Source: Synanceia verrucosa (Eukaryota > Chordata > Actinopteri > Perciformes > Synanceiidae). From it: 64,000 nucleotides of DNA. The DNA lies in contig CM056566.1 of assembly GCA_029721515.1 (NCBI GenBank), forward strand, positions 7,024,353 through 7,088,352. The letters run 5' to 3'. Under the pieces are notes generated by a model. That model was not told the DNA's origin. It saw only the letters and a program-made list of their open reading frames with translations, and searched no databases. Below are positions 34,101 through 46,289 of this stretch, in pieces. The position numbers and the translations under genes are program-made. The number at the start of each line of letters is the position of its first letter. Within the stretch, counting starts at the first letter, position 1.

Positions 34101-37100
34101 TTTGGACAATTCCATGCTCCCAACTTAGTGGGAACAGTTTGGAGCTGGCCCCTTCCTTCTCCAACATGACTGTGCACCAGTGTACAAAGCAAGGTCCATA
34201 AAGACATGGATGACAGAGTCTGGTGTGGATGAACTTGACTGGCCTGCACAGAGTCCTGACCTCAACCTGATAGAACACCTTTGGGATGAATTGGAGCAGA
34301 GACTGAGAGCCAGGCCTTCTCGTCCAACATCAGTGTGTGACCTCACAAATAAAACTTCTGGAAGAATGGTCAAAAATTCCCATAAACACACTCCTAAACC
34401 TTGTGGACAGCCTTCCCAGAAGAGTTGAAGCTGTTATAGCTGCAAAGGGTGGACCGACGTCATATTGAACCCTATGGATTAGGAATGGGATGTCACTGAA
34501 GTTCATATGTGAGTCAAGGCAGTTGAGTGTTTATAGTGTATAGTGTATTTATTGTTAAGTAACATGCTTTAAGTGAAAAACAGGTTTGAAGGTTTTGTTC
34601 CTTATTTGTCAGTTTTTTTCTTATTGTGTTGCAGTAGTAATGCTGTTGCTTTAGCTCCAACATCCAGCTGATCTTTAACCATGTAATGAACTGTTCGATA
34701 GGGTCTTTTGCCGTTTGCTGTAGTCGGCAGCACTGAGGAAGTCTGCGTTGGCAATAAGATGGTGAAGGCTCGTCAGTATCCCTGGGGTGTCGTTCAAGGT
34801 AAGATGGATCACTGTTTGTTTCTGTGATTTCCTACACATCTGTGCTTGTGTTGCTCTTTTGTTGGATCATATTAATTTAAGGACCATCTGTTCGTCTTTC
34901 CCCCTTACTAGCATTGTCATACTTGTCCCATCTAGAAAGCAGCACTGTGGCTGAAAGAGTTCCATACACTGGAACTTGATTTTGAAATCAATGTGTTCCT
35001 ACTCAGTTTGCTGCCAGCCAGCCTACAGTAAAGTACAGTCTTTACTGGCTGTCGCTGGACAGGTTCAGTGGGATGGCTTACCCTCATGTATGTCTCATAT
35101 CTATTGATTCATGTGTCAGTGGAGAACGAGAGTCACTGTGACTTTGTGAAGCTGAGGGAAATGCTGATCTGTGTGAATATGGAGGACCTGAGAGAGCAGA
35201 CACACACTCGCCATTATGAGCTGTACAGGCGCTGCAAGCTGGAGGAAATGGGATTCAAAGATACGGATCCAGAGTGCAAACCCGTCAGGTGAGATCAAGC
35301 ACCTGCCTGGACACAACGAAAAAGTACAACTTGCATGACTGACAGCTGATCTGTCTCTCTCTGTCTGTGCGTGCGTGCTTGTGTGTAGCTTGCAGCAGAC
35401 TTACGAGGCCAAGCGTCAGGAGTTCCTGGTGGAGCTGCAGAAGAGGGAGGACGAGATGAGGCAGATGTTTGTACAGAGGGTGAAGGAGAAGGAGTCTGAG
35501 TTAAAGGAGGCGGAAAGAGAGGTGTGTACCATGGACTTAGAGGGTGGACGGAGTTATCATGACATCACCGTTTGTGAACAACGGCAATGGAGCCAAAACA
35601 GAAATAACATAACCTGCATTCTCTCCACCATATAAATACAAGTTTTTGGTCTGAATGGTTAGTTTAAATAATATTTTAATACATCAGGGTGTCAATTTAC
35701 TAATTTACTAAATATATGGTGAAAATAACTCATAAAGCTGTGGGCCGTGTCTACCATGTGATTGACAGGTCTCTGCTGTCATTACATCCTGAAGAGGAGC
35801 AGTGCTGACAGTCTGAGCTTTCATTTACTTTTTCATCATGAGTGTGGAGCTAATATTACCATCATTAACACAGGTTAGCAGCCTGGTAATGGTACCAGTA
35901 CCGTTGGCATAGCAACCACTTTGTTATCAACGAACGTTAGCACTATCAAGCTATCTTGGTTAGAGACAAGCCTCTGTAATTCACATGAACAGTGATATTA
36001 ACTGGAATGCTAATTATGGCTCAACGTAACGTTACTTACGGTTGACAGTGCCAGTGTCTCCTCAGATGAAGGAAACATGAACTGAGACCATAAACTCGCA
36101 TTTATAGTGTTTTCAGAGGTAATACGGCAGGAACTTGTTTTTGAAATCACTGGTATCGCCCCCTGCTGGTTGTTGGAGAGAATGCAGTATAAGTTACTTC
36201 ATATGGACTTCATTGAACAGACCACAGTGTTGCCCACTGGTGTGTTCACGTGCAAGCACAAACTCAGTCACATGCATGTAGGGCTGGGTATCCTTCAGAA
36301 ATTCTTTGATATGATGCCAGTTTTGATATCTTTGTTTCAATACTGGTTCTGGAACAATACTCTTTTTAGATAACCCAATAAATTGTGTGTAATTTAGGTT
36401 TTGATTATAGTAATAGTCAATATATGCTGCAGTGACGTTAATCCTCTGTTTTAGCAGCAGTGTTTGTCTCCTTATGCTGGGAAAGTGGGGGGATGGATCA
36501 GTGTGTCTCTTTGAATCTGTCCCCTTGTCCAAAGGTATCAGAATTTAGCACCGAAACATGACTCATTTTTTGATTACCAATAGGATCAGGTCTTTTCGGT
36601 CGGTGCTACAAAAGTATTGAAGTTCGGCACCCAGCCCTAGATGCATGTCTTCATCTGCAGCAGGTGTTGTGTTAAAGACAGCAGCTAAGTGCAAACTGTG
36701 CCTGAGTGTGTGTGAGTTGCTGCAGGAATTCAGTTTGTTGTTGTTGTTTTTTTTTCTCACAAGGAAAACTATAGTTGTCGTAGTCATGCTCCTATGAATC
36801 ATGAGGAAACCAAAAAACATGAATATTTCTTTTACTGTTTAGGGTCAAATTAAGGCATCTTGTTTTCTTTCAGCAAAAGTCAGTCTTTTTTTCTAATATG
36901 TTTTTAGTATGACAGTGTAATGATTTTAATTTACTTGTTTGTTTTTGTTAGTTTCGCTTGATAATATCAAAAACGGAGGCATCTAACGTAGCTCTGTTGT
37001 TCTCCTTGTGTTTCAGCTACAAGTTCGTTTTGAGCAGCTGAAGCGCCTCCATGCAGACGACAAAGCAGCGCTGGAGGAAAAGAAGAGACTCCTGGATGAG

Positions 37101-37836
37101 GACCAGAGCTCCTTTGGCAAGAGACGAGCTGCCGCCCAGCTCCTGCAGGCCCAGAGCCTCACTGCCAACGGCAAGAAGGACAAGGACCGTAAGAAGTAAG
37201 AACTGCTGCTTTATGGAGATATTCTGTATGCTGCGAGGAGACATTGACACGTTTTGAGTCATTAGTGACTCACTTCTTATCATAGGTTTAGTGCTCAAGA
37301 GTTCATGTGATACAACCTGCTGCTACCATTAATGTGATGACTAATGACTTAAGAGTCACCTACGTGAGTGCAGGGCTTGTAAATGGAGCAGCTCACTTGC
37401 CTGAAATGTAATGAAATGTGTGTTTGCAAAGCTGATGATGTCAAAGACTTTATGACCTGAGGAGCATTTCAGTTCCATCTTGGAAACAAGAGTTTAGTGG
37501 ATGAGGGCAAAACTCACAACATGTCCTTGTTCTGATTAATTTTCCTAAATATATATTAGACATGATAATTAATTCCAGTCTTTGTTATTTGATAATCACT
37601 TTTAAATAAAACTATTTGCATAGGAGCAAATAAAATTACTTTGGTTTAGTAGAGATGTTGCACAAACATCAACACAAATTTAATCTAGAAAACAAATGCA
37701 TAGAGTAGAAAACAGGCTGCAGGACATTTGTTTGTTATGGACAGTTTATGTTGTGGAGTCATTTAGTTATTTTTAGATGTTGTTATATGAAATTTGATTT
37801 CCCAACTCCTTTTCTTCCAGCTCTGGATTCATGTGA
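20925..37836 (+). CDS. septin10: Septin 10 (GTP-binding cytoskeletal protein, SEPT6 group)
   Basis: Ten coding exons on plus: 20925-20954, 22263-22377, 24508-24703, 24889-25075, 33047-33208, 34702-34798, 35120-35288, 35389-35521, 37017-37195 and 37821-37836. The sum is 1284 nt, giving 427 residues, and all phases agree. The start MASSDVARQP matches septin 10. The GTPase domain has P-loop GETGIGKST, switch-II NTVGFGD (the SEPT6-group form, lacking the usual DTPG), G4 AKAD, and the septin unique element around WGVVQVENESHCDF. A basic C-terminal coiled coil follows (FVQRVKEKESELKEAERE, then LKRLHADDKAALEEKKRLL). Septins polymerise into hetero-oligomeric filaments at cortex, cleavage furrow and cilium base. 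The last exon adds only NSGFM after a splice inside KK. Intron 4 is about 8 kb and filled with transposons. It is divergent from sowahc and convergent with sh3rf3. Confidence 0.96.
20955..22262 (+). other. septin10: septin10 intron 1
   Basis: Starts GTGAGT after the ten-codon first exon and ends CTACCACAG. It contains a poly-T run near 22150-22166. No transposon end or gene is recognised. Confidence 0.7.
23112..23818. mobile_element. hAT-like non-autonomous element (707 bp) in septin10 intron 2
   Basis: The left end reads GCCCAATCCCAAAC; the right end read in reverse is GCCAATCCCAAAC. Both ends then carry CCCTA and ACTAGCCCT motifs. A perfect 7 bp CACACAG flanks it (23105-23111 and 23819-23825). 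The 150-residue frame inside has no recognisable domain. The family assignment rests on duplication length and end sequence. Confidence 0.7.
25079..25126. repeat. (GT)n microsatellite at a splice donor
   Basis: About 24 GT units begin three bases into septin10 intron 4, directly after the donor GTA at 25076. Confidence 0.97.
25171..26053 (-). mobile_element. V-SINE, antisense, split in two by a later insertion
   Basis: 25171-25314 is the reversed 3' half (GGCTGGAGCCTATCC, then AGGGTACACCCTGGACAAG). 25919-26053 is the reversed core and head (CATGTTTTTGGATGGTGGG, then GAGAACATGCAAACG). The two parts are contiguous in the intact copies of the same SINE in this window. The sequence between them is therefore an insertion. 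Confidence 0.8.
25315..25918. mobile_element. Unclassified ~0.6 kb insertion inside the V-SINE
   Basis: The segment separates two halves of one SINE, so it is a younger insertion. It lies between TTAA-containing edges (GTTAACCC on the left, GGGGCTTAATCC on the right), but the terminal repeats are not clear and the class is undetermined. A short hairpin-forming stretch, CACGGAGA with TCTCCGTG, lies near its right end. Confidence 0.5.
27379..27525. mobile_element. Nested short MITE (147 bp)
   Basis: The ends AGCCTAGTTTATACTTCTGC and, in reverse, AGCCTGGTTTATGCTTCTGC match at 18 of 20 positions. The interior is rich in CG (GCGTCGCGG, GACGCGTTGACGCAACGCG). Its position inside the larger element shows it came later or was carried along. 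Confidence 0.75.
27755..27985. repeat. Dense imperfect direct/inverted repeat of CCGGAGCTC-type units
   Basis: Many variants of CCGGAGCTCTGG, CCTCCGGTTAGC and GCAGTGCTAAC occur in both orientations over about 230 bases, so the stretch could fold extensively. It is part of the 27144-28412 element. Confidence 0.7.
28769..28959 (-). mobile_element. 5'-truncated V-SINE, antisense, inside the hAT element
   Basis: The reversed tail (CCATCCATCCATCC) and 3' region (AGGGTACACCCTGGACAAG) are present and the tRNA head is missing. AGTATCCA flanks both sides (28761-28768 and 28960-28967), consistent with a short target-site duplication. Confidence 0.8.
29172..31898. mobile_element. Non-coding repeat family with GGGCCC termini and duplicated modules
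   Basis: The left end GGGCCCTCGCGG and the right end in reverse GGGCCCGAGCGG match closely, with TA on both outer sides. Two diverged copies of one module occur: 29395-29580 with 30933-31115 (AAGGGGGCGCT, CATCAGATGTTAGAGG, CTTGACCTGTGTAT), and 29775-29915 with 31408-31545 (GAGCACAACTTTTGCTCAG, AATCCCTAGGACGAGTTC). The 3' end carries AATAATAAGAAGAAG and then GGTCCC...GGACC. No protein is encoded. The roughly 1 kb middle (29925-30925) looks foreign and ends ACCATGTGCATCCCTA, a hAT-like end. Confidence 0.65.
32426..32702 (-). mobile_element. 5'-truncated LINE-like retrocopy (277 bp) with perfect 18 bp target duplication
   Basis: TCAGACTTGGTCCTCTTT occurs at 32408-32425 and again at 32703-32720. 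The insert read on minus ends CAATAAAAAGAAAGTTAAAAAA in two steps, a polyadenylation signal followed by an A-rich tail, as expected for target-primed reverse transcription. The body has no preserved frame. It resembles a LINE 3' UTR, but a processed copy of a cellular 3' UTR is possible. Confidence 0.85.
33305..34538 (+). mobile_element. Tc1-like DNA transposon, degenerate
   Basis: The left terminus CACTATATTGCTAAAAGTAT follows a TA at 33303-33304. The right end retains GTGAGTCAAGGCAG and TATAGTG before TA, but has lost most of its inverted repeat. It lies in septin10 intron 5 (33209-34701). The interior is a broken transposase listed separately. Confidence 0.88.
33437..34428 (+). pseudogene. 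Tc1-like transposase pseudogene
   Basis: Paired-type helix-turn-helix remnants (MGRSQELSEFQCGTVIGC, IPQSTVSCII, QPRSGRSRKLTERGQR) are followed by catalytic-domain pieces (VLWSEESRFSIW, FGGGGIMVWGCFS, DLNLIEHLWDELE). The first catalytic Asp of the usual WSDES motif is Glu here. Stop codons occur near 33574, 33781, 33959 and 34126. It cannot make an active enzyme. Confidence 0.9.
36279..36639. mobile_element. hAT-like MITE (361 bp) in septin10 intron 8
   Basis: The left end TAGGGCTGGGTATCC and the right end in reverse TAGGGCTGGGTGCCG form the terminal repeat. The flanks are CATGCATG (36271-36278) and GATGCATG (36640-36647), an 8 bp duplication with one mismatch. There is no coding capacity. 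Confidence 0.85.
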
Positions 37837-39383
37837 AGGCACTGGGCTCTGAAGTACACGCCAGTCTGACCAGTACAACCAGTGACACAGACTGAAACAC
37901 TAAACACCGTTTGTGCCAAAGTTTAATGACTGTACCCATGAATCCTGTGTACACTTTCCTCAATGGTATTTTTACTCTTCTTTATGGGTTGTATACCTCT
38001 GTGTAATATTGTATTTGTATCCTTTTTTCATCATTTTTATATGAAAACTTTATTTTCCATATACCCCCCTCTTTTTGAACTTGTGCCCAGGCAGAAGGAC
38101 ACCTCAGTGTATTAATCCTCACAGCCTCTTTAGATGCTGTACAATAGATCATATCTTTGGATATGTGCTAGCACTATACTGAAAGGGACATTTAATCTGT
38201 CTGCCATATCTTTGGTGCACAATAAGAGCACACTTAATGTGTTGTAATGTGTTCTTTTAGCTTCGCTAAGCACAGAAACATTATATCATGCACTTCATGA
38301 GGAGATTTACATTTTGCTCTCCAGCTCTAAATACATGCCAGAGTCTTTTTCATTCAAAAGGAAGCAGGTCATTAACACAGCCTCAGAGATAAGTAATCAC
38401 TTTATTTTATTTTATTTTCAACTCAAAGCTCTTCTCCAGCAGTGAGAAGGAATATCACATGAGCATTGTAGCTCTCTGTAATAGTCCTGTCATGTTTAAA
38501 TAGAGCCCTTATGGAATAATTACTCCACAGAAACCTTTGGTGTTTAACAGATTCCGAGCTAAATCCAGCAACGGAGCAGAATCCATGTGTGAATAAGGCT
38601 TAAGTGATCATTTGTGAAAGCCCATCTAGTTCATTCATTGTCAAGAGTTCTCACAGTAATCATCACAGGGCATTATAATTCCTTATCCTTTTTCTGTGTT
38701 ATGTCTGATTTCCTTCTCACATCTCCTTAATGCTAAAAACGTTTCACTATGAGCACACCAGCATTCGAAAAAACCAGCAAGAGCCACACTGATTCTCATG
38801 TTTCTCTTCTCCACATCTAGTTTCAGTTTTCTAGATGGGTGAGTCTAAGGCTTGGTTTTGGATTAGGTACATACTGCATATATATAAATATATATATTTA
38901 TATACATATATTGTGTTTTATTTGCTCCCTCCCTTAGTGTTGTTACTGACACATCCAGTTGGAAGTTTGCTTTGCAGTCAGTCTGAAAAGAGCTGACTCG
39001 TGGGGAAAAAGTGCATTGTGTCGAGTCTGTTTGTTGAGGAAGTGAGGGAAGATGTGTCACTTTTTGTGTCTTCACTCACTTCCACCTGTAATCTAGATGG
39101 GACAGGGTTTCACAAATTTGAGCTTTTTACATTACAAAGTACTACTACGTGTGATCTATAAACCAACATTTACTCACAAACACTCACTGCCACTTTATGT
39201 TCACTAGTGCTTAATATGTGTCGGTGCCTTATGTGTGAAGCTCACTTAGAAACACACTATCATCTGACATCCAGGGAAACATCCGTGCTTGATGGAGTTT
39301 GACAGGAGATACATTTGTACTACACTTGTATTTAAGGAATAAACAGTGTTATTTGGGAGTTTTTTTCCTTCTTTCTAAATAAA
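37837..39383 (+). other. septin10: septin10 3' UTR with candidate polyadenylation signals
   Basis: This AT-rich sequence after the TGA at 37834-37836 holds plus-strand AATAAA motifs at 39338 and 39378, a plausible 3' end. The UTR extent is inferred from these signals only. Confidence 0.5.
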
Positions 39384-39399
39384 TCTTTCTATTTGATTT

Positions 39400-41948
39400 T
39401 TGTCCTGATACACTCTATTTAAATGTATGTGTTTTATTTCATGCAGGTTTCTCACAATGGTCATAATTTGATCTATTATTTCCTGTGGATTGTGTTGTGC
39501 TACAGCTCTCTTACAATTACGTGACACTGTACTATGTGATTATTTATTACTTTTTCAATTTGAGCAATTTAAGCGTACCATGCAACAAACTTTTTAATGA
39601 AAAAACTGCTCTTTATGGCATACTACGGTATGACTTCTTTCCTGGCTTTTATTACATATTCCGCTTTTCATGAAAATATAAAAATACAATATTGTGACTT
39701 TTAAATGGAAATTTCAACATTCTGTAATGTCTTATTATGTCTTATCACGTCCTGCATGCCATGACTATGGCAGAATATTATTATTACACTGACTTCTCAA
39801 AATGTCGACATGCTATGAATTGAATTTTTATTACATTTTTTTGTCTTGCTATACTACACCAGATTACTTTGTTTTCAACATACTATGTCTTTGTGACATT
39901 TTGCTATACAGTATTAACATATGTAATCAACATTCAACTCGCTTATCAGGCTTATTGGCAAAATATACAATTTTGAAAAAAAAAAAAAAAGCTGTTTGCA
40001 GTAAACAAATTACACACCTTTTGCTGACCTGCTGTGATCGTGATGCTCAGCCAGACATGAGCTTAATTCTGACAGCCTTCCTGAGGACTCTCGGCCCCTT
40101 CCTCATGGACAGTGACCTCCAGGTCAGGGATATTTTTGGGTGTGCGTGGTGCAACCGCTTTCTTCAAACCCCACCAGAGATTTTCTATAGGGTTCAAGTC
40201 TTCCATTTCCTCCTCTCAACCTAACACTTGGTGCACTTTGAGGTATATTTGGGTTCACTGTCCTGTTAGACAATGATCACCCAGCAGGGGACACCTCTAG
40301 TGGACAACACCGTGGTCTAAGACCATTTACTCAAGAACTGTACTTCAGTATACAGTTTAAACGTATTTGTACTTTCTTTTCTGTTACTTTTCTACTTCTA
40401 CTTCACTACAGTTCATGGGGAATTGTTATACTTTTTACACCACGATAATTATTTGATACTTTAAGTAACTTTGATGAATAAATCAAAATACAATCAGTTA
40501 AATTAAGATACATTACTATAGAGTAAGAAGATTTTATTGATCTGCAGAGGGAAATCCCCAAGCTACCCACTAGTTTATAGTAATGTGTATAAGTAATGTG
40601 TATATAATAAGTTATTATAAATCAGTAATATAATAAATACTATGAACAATAATAATAATACATATTTGTGCACTTTTACACAGTTAAAATTTTCAGTGTA
40701 GGACTATTTATACCCTGTGGTATTACTCCTTTACTTCAGATGTGAATACTTCTTCCATCACTGTCAAATGATATGATATGCTTGTAATATCTATTTTAAT
40801 ACAAAAGTCACATAGGTTTCCTATCTAATGCTGCCACACTGTAGTTAGCTTGAGGAAGCTGAGGAAATGCAGATACACAAAACAATGGTATTGTTATTTA
40901 AGTAGCTTTCCTGCACTGAAAAAAGAAACCCTTGGGTAAACTTTAAAACACTGAAGTAATCAGTCACACATAATTTTCAGCATTGGGTCAATGTAAATAA
41001 TTGATTCAATTTAACCTTTATTTTTCACTTCCATACAAACTAATTTCTAAAGTTAGACCAAAACAATTATTTCACGTTGAACTAAATTAAAATATAGAAG
41101 TTGTTTTTATTGCTTTGATGTAATTAATTCGCTCAGTTTAACCTGAAATGTTTAACTTCATATAAACCACTTAAGAAGGTTTGAGATAACTAATTACAGT
41201 ATTTTAAGGTGTCTCAAATAAAAAATATGGTTATCATTATCTTAAATGTTGCATATTGAAAAAAATAGCTTTCAGTACATTTTGATCAATACTCAGAACA
41301 CATCCCTTAAGTACGTAGATAAAATTGTGGTAATGTTAGTTTTACTAAACTATTAAAATGGTTCTTATCTGCTTTTTTATTGCAAACAGCTGAAATAGGC
41401 TATTGTACCTACATTAATTAATTATCTTTACATTGCATTTTTAAACACTGAGGCTAGATGAAACAGAATTAAAAACATCCAGGCTGACGATTTGGAAGCT
41501 TTATAAGCAGGAAGAGTGTGGACAACCACAGGTGAAATACTCCTTTTGCAATCATAATACTAATCTTGTTATTGATGAAGTGCCTTTATTGTAACATTAC
41601 TGCAGTTCAGCTGCTGTTAGGTCAGTTTGATTGACCCATGGGGAACGTTTGCCTGATGGAGAATAGAGAATGATCAAAAGCTTCCCTTTTGGTTTAGAGG
41701 AACGTTTAGGAGAGCAGTAGCTTAACATGCTCCCTGCAAACCAGTTGGCTATATTTGAACACTCTAACGCCCTGCACTGCTTGCTAGAGGTCTTGTTCCC
41801 TGCAGTGTCTAACCCTCTGGCTCTTTGCCCTTCATGTGTCTCCCAGCAGACACACAGACAGGTAGACAGACAGGTCTGGCGTAATGCAGAGAAAAGCTGA
41901 TCGATTCCCTGCAGGGGTCTGCAGCCCCTCGCTGAAATTCACCAAGAT

Positions 41949-41995
<47 letters not shown>

Positions 41996-42786
41996 ACACT
42001 TTTAGCTTCTCTCTGAGATGGATGTGGATTCTCCCAGTTTCTCTCATGCCAGAGGTGAACACTATCTCTGCTCTGCAGAAATCTGAAAAATCTAAATTTG
42101 CATGCCTGCCTCCTGTTTGCCTTAAATATAGCTGTTTGCATTTATGTGTTAGAGTCAAGTTTTTTTCTGTGTGCACTTACATCCAAGATAGCTGTCATAC
42201 TCCTGCGCTCGCACACACAGATACTCACAAACACACCCCTTGTCACCTTTTGCTACTCACTCTAAATGCAAATGGGGGCGATCATTGGAGACAGGCCCGG
42301 CTGTCATTTAAGGGGAGTGCTGGCGATGCTCTGAAATTACCAACTACACACCTCGTCCATGCAAGTGTTAGTTTGAGAACACAAGACACAGAGGGAGAGA
42401 AAGGGTGGAGAATATGGAAGGAATGCTGAAAAGACAGAAAGCGTGTCAGCTTTATTTCTAAACATCATTCACTGGCTTGTCTGTAATGCTAATGACAGCA
42501 ATCCACTCTGTCAGACAGCTGTACCTGGAGTGTTGCTCATAAGGCTTCATAAGCTTATAATGAGCATAGAGTGTGTGCAGATAATTATAATTAGAGCAGG
42601 ATATAATATGATTCTCAGGATGAATCCTCCAAAGGGCAACTGTAAAATCCTAATGGAGTGTAGAGGTAATGTGTTTGTTATACATCAGAGTACACAAGTG
42701 TGTATTGCTTCCTATCACAGGCTGTGGTATCTCTATTCTAAAGCTGCAGGCAGGAAAGAGACACTGAAAACCTGTTTTAAAAGGCA
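39400..42786. other. septin10 / sh3rf3 tail-to-tail intergenic region
   Basis: AT-rich and without a supported gene. A (GT)n run lies at about 41953-41992. AAGATTTTATTGATC near 40530 resembles the reversed tail of a fish LINE. 40030-40280 may be a decayed antisense Tc1/mariner fragment. The rest shows nothing I can name. Confidence 0.5.
40030..40280 (-). mobile_element. Possible decayed Tc1/mariner transposase fragment, antisense
   Basis: The order of short motifs (GATTTTCTATAGGGTTCAAG, then CTTTGAGGTATATTTGGG and TTCACTGTCCTGTTAG) resembles the antisense middle of fish Tc1/mariner elements. No ends or usable reading frame are present. This is weak pattern recognition only. Confidence 0.3.
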
Positions 42787-44734
42787 TTTATTGCGAAAAA
42801 TGCACTTGACATGAAAAAACAATCAAATCAACCACGGGTCATCAGTACAAGACGATGTATAATGATCACATGGTAGACAGCGCTGCATGGCCAGCGCAGA
42901 GCATGACTTCAATGGCCCAAAAGGCCTATAAATATTCTGCACAATATAGAATAATATATAGATTTTATTTTTTTCTATTTTCCTCACTGCACCATTTTAA
43001 ACCCGACTCAGTCCTGATGAGACGTGAGTGACCACGCTGCACCAAACATTTCAATAAAGTTTCTTTTTTATGTAAAGAGCTACATACAGAGGCCCCCTCC
43101 TCTTGCACACGCACACACAAACAAGTATCCATAGGAACAAATATGGCCGACATCTAATTCAAGATGGTAGGGTGAGTGCTCAGGCTTCCTTGAAGGCCAA
43201 AAGTGGACAGTAATTTGATATTTCAATAAAAATTTTATGTGCATTGTTTTGTGTTCATGTCCAATGGAAATAACCACTGTGGTTGATGGCTTGATCACAA
43301 TTTTTCATGCCACCACCACAAGTTCTCAAGTAGTATTTACAACCAGGAAGCTTGAGGCAAAAGACAAGCATACACCATGTAAATAAAACACTAACGACAT
43401 GAAACCAGCGGTTCAACGGATCCTCAGTAAAGACACCACTGTTTTATTCCTGATGGTTGGACTGTTGTAAACTCTTCTCCTCTTCACAGCGTCAACCTCA
43501 TGAAAACAAAATAAGACCGTATCTGTCCTTTAATTCGCTGACACATCTGAGGACTTGTGCTTAAGTTTGACTCAGTAGAAATTAGAGTCCTCTGTTCAGC
43601 GGGCGTACAAACAGTTGAGGGAAAACCTCGCCAGGGGTTTTTGTGCAGAGCTGTTCTGGGATCTCAAACAAAGCAGAGCGGTGACAAAAACAACCATCAG
43701 GCTTGATGTGCCCATAAGAAGAAAGTAAGGAGGAGACAAAAGACGGATCGTCTGCCTGATATAAATACTGTGTGTTGGCATTTGTAGGCACTAGGATTTG
43801 ACTGACAGGGTTGAAGGCCAATGCAGATATTTAGGACTGAAGCTTCCAATGACTCCTCTGCTGACATTTGAAATAGAAATCCTTTTCAACTGAACTATAA
43901 CACTCCAATAAAAGAATTAAAATATCATAGTCTAGCACCTCTGTGTGAAATAAACAAAAGTGGTCAATTCAACATTAAATACATAAAAACTTGACCTGAC
44001 TGCTTCTTAGACATGATTCTAATTGAAAATAGTGAATTTTGAGACTTCTTGCAGAGTTTTGGTTTCCTTGGATGGATTACCCATACTGCACTGCCAGCAG
44101 CAGGAAGATGGTTACACCCTGATGTAGTCACTTCATAAAGTTAATTTCTCTTCCATGTTTTTGTTTTCACTTTCCTTCACAGTTTAAGGGATCAGGCTCG
44201 AGTTCTTCTTCTCACAAATCGAACGGGCAAACGCTCCAAAAACAAACTGCTATTGCTTTTGTCTCCTCAACAGACCAAATCCACTTCAGTTTCAAGGTGA
44301 ACATGAATGTCAAGCTTCCACCTTTTTTTATTTCACTTAGTCATCAGTCCATATATCTGCTGAGAGCAAACTTGAGTCAGATTCATGTCTGAAATATAGT
44401 TTCTGCTTATTTTTTTAAATCTGAGGAGAGCTTGTGGCAAAATCTGATTCATGGATGTTTATTCTGAAGTGACGCTGCAACAATTTGTTGACTCTCATTG
44501 ATGCAATACAAAAAGTAGTACAGTATAATTCTGTATAATTGTTTTTCCCACGTATGATTGAATGCATGTCACCAGGAAGATTCAACGATGCTCATCCAAT
44601 GACAGACTCTCACCTGGTTATGACCCAATAGCTGTTTGTGCTTAATTCTGGTCCAGTTTTTTTAAAATCATCAGGTGAGGAAAACTATCCATTAACTGTG
44701 CTCTTTCACTGACACATCTCAAATATTACCCCCT

Positions 44735-44769
<35 letters not shown>

Positions 44770-46087
44770 AGCTTCGCTGTGCTTCTATCTCCAGAAACAG
44801 GGACATAAAGTAGATAGTTGTGGCCAGATGTAACTAGATGTAAACTGCACAAGCCTGGATCCACACTTACGTAGAATTTCACAAAGCAGACTGACTGTAC
44901 ACTCACTGAAGCCATACAAAAATACTCATTAGAGGTTGACAAGTTTGGAGGAAAAATTGTTGTCAAAGTTTGGCAGTAGTGTGATGAGAATCTTGTGTCT
45001 TTGCCTCCTGACTTCATCTGTTTTCCTCCTCGACCGTATGAGCAACAAATCCACACGTTTGGTTTCACAATACTGCTGCAGTCGAACAAAACTCTCAAAT
45101 GTGTCTCAAGAAATGTCTGGAAGAGGAATTAGTGTTGGATGTATCGTACCTCTGCATAAATTAATAACTATGCTTTATTGTTGATTTATTTAGGATCTCT
45201 TACATTTCAAAATAAAAAAGGCTGAATTGATTTTTTTTGTCCTACTGAAAATGTGTGCTGTTTTTAAAAAAATAAAAAAGAGGATGTGAGAAGTAGCAAC
45301 AGAAATCCTGTTTGTCAAATAAATAAATACTAAGAGTGTAAGATCGTATACATGTAGTTATATTGGCAGGTTGTATTAAATATTACCAAGGGCATTCCTT
45401 GTCTCTATAAACCTACATAAAAGTTCAAAAGACAACTTTATCAATACAAATCAACTCATTTAAGACTTTTGGCATAACTCTTTTGTTTCTCCTTACATTC
45501 AGCGAGCCACTTTATTCAGTTTAACCCAAATGTAGAGGATCTATAAAGGTCAAATTTAAATTAAAAAAGGACATATAAATAGAAGAATGAGTCACGTAAG
45601 TCATATTTCATATACTTTGTGCACCTTTTGTTTTGTGACAGAGACATCTATTTCAACATATAAAAAAAAACATAATGCTACATGCATTGTTAACATACAC
45701 TGGGTTGGTAAGAAACACATGTGCTTGTTGTCACAAACTAGACATGGAGGTGTGCTTACAATGATCCTGGACTGTGTAGGCTCTCACCCTTCCCTCACCA
45801 CCAGCCCATAAATCTGCACTTTTACTTTTACATAAACAGCACCCAAATTCAAGTTGTGAGGTCTCAGTGGAAAGCAGAGCTGACGCTTTTTGTGCTAGTT
45901 TTGCTGGTGGATGATGCCAAGGAGGACAGGGAGGCAGGGTTTGTCTTTCTGTGCTCTTTCAGTCTGTGTGCCTTCAGTAGTCAACATGACGAGCCCCTCT
46001 AATCCAACACTGTTGCTCAGCGAGTGACGGGAAAAGCTGCCCTGCTTCCTGTGTGGCTGGTAGAAGCTGGGGTAAGCTTTCCTGTTT

Positions 46088-46145
<58 letters not shown>

Positions 46146-46289
46146 TTAGACCAATATAGGTATCCAAAAGTGTAATTCTTGGAAACCAGTGTGGGTCCAT
46201 CTCTCTTGTATGTACTGTATGTGGATGTGAAGCTTGTGTTTGTGTGCTTTGTGACTCAGAAACAGGAACAGAGTCTCTCTTTTTCCAGG
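42787..46289 (-). other. sh3rf3: Probable sh3rf3 3' UTR / downstream region
   Basis: The 3.5 kb beyond the sh3rf3 stop has no coding evidence. It contains (CA)n runs at about 44738-44765 and 46089-46143. TTTATT at 42787, a minus-strand AATAAA, is one candidate 3' end among several. The long 3' UTR is an inference from the absence of other genes. Confidence 0.35.

Noticed and set aside
43582..43821. 79-residue minus-strand frame
   Set aside because: No recognisable domain or splice support; lies in the presumed sh3rf3 3' UTR.
44738..46143. CRISPR-like or tandem-array signal
   Set aside because: These are plain (CA)n/(GT)n microsatellites, and the genome is vertebrate.
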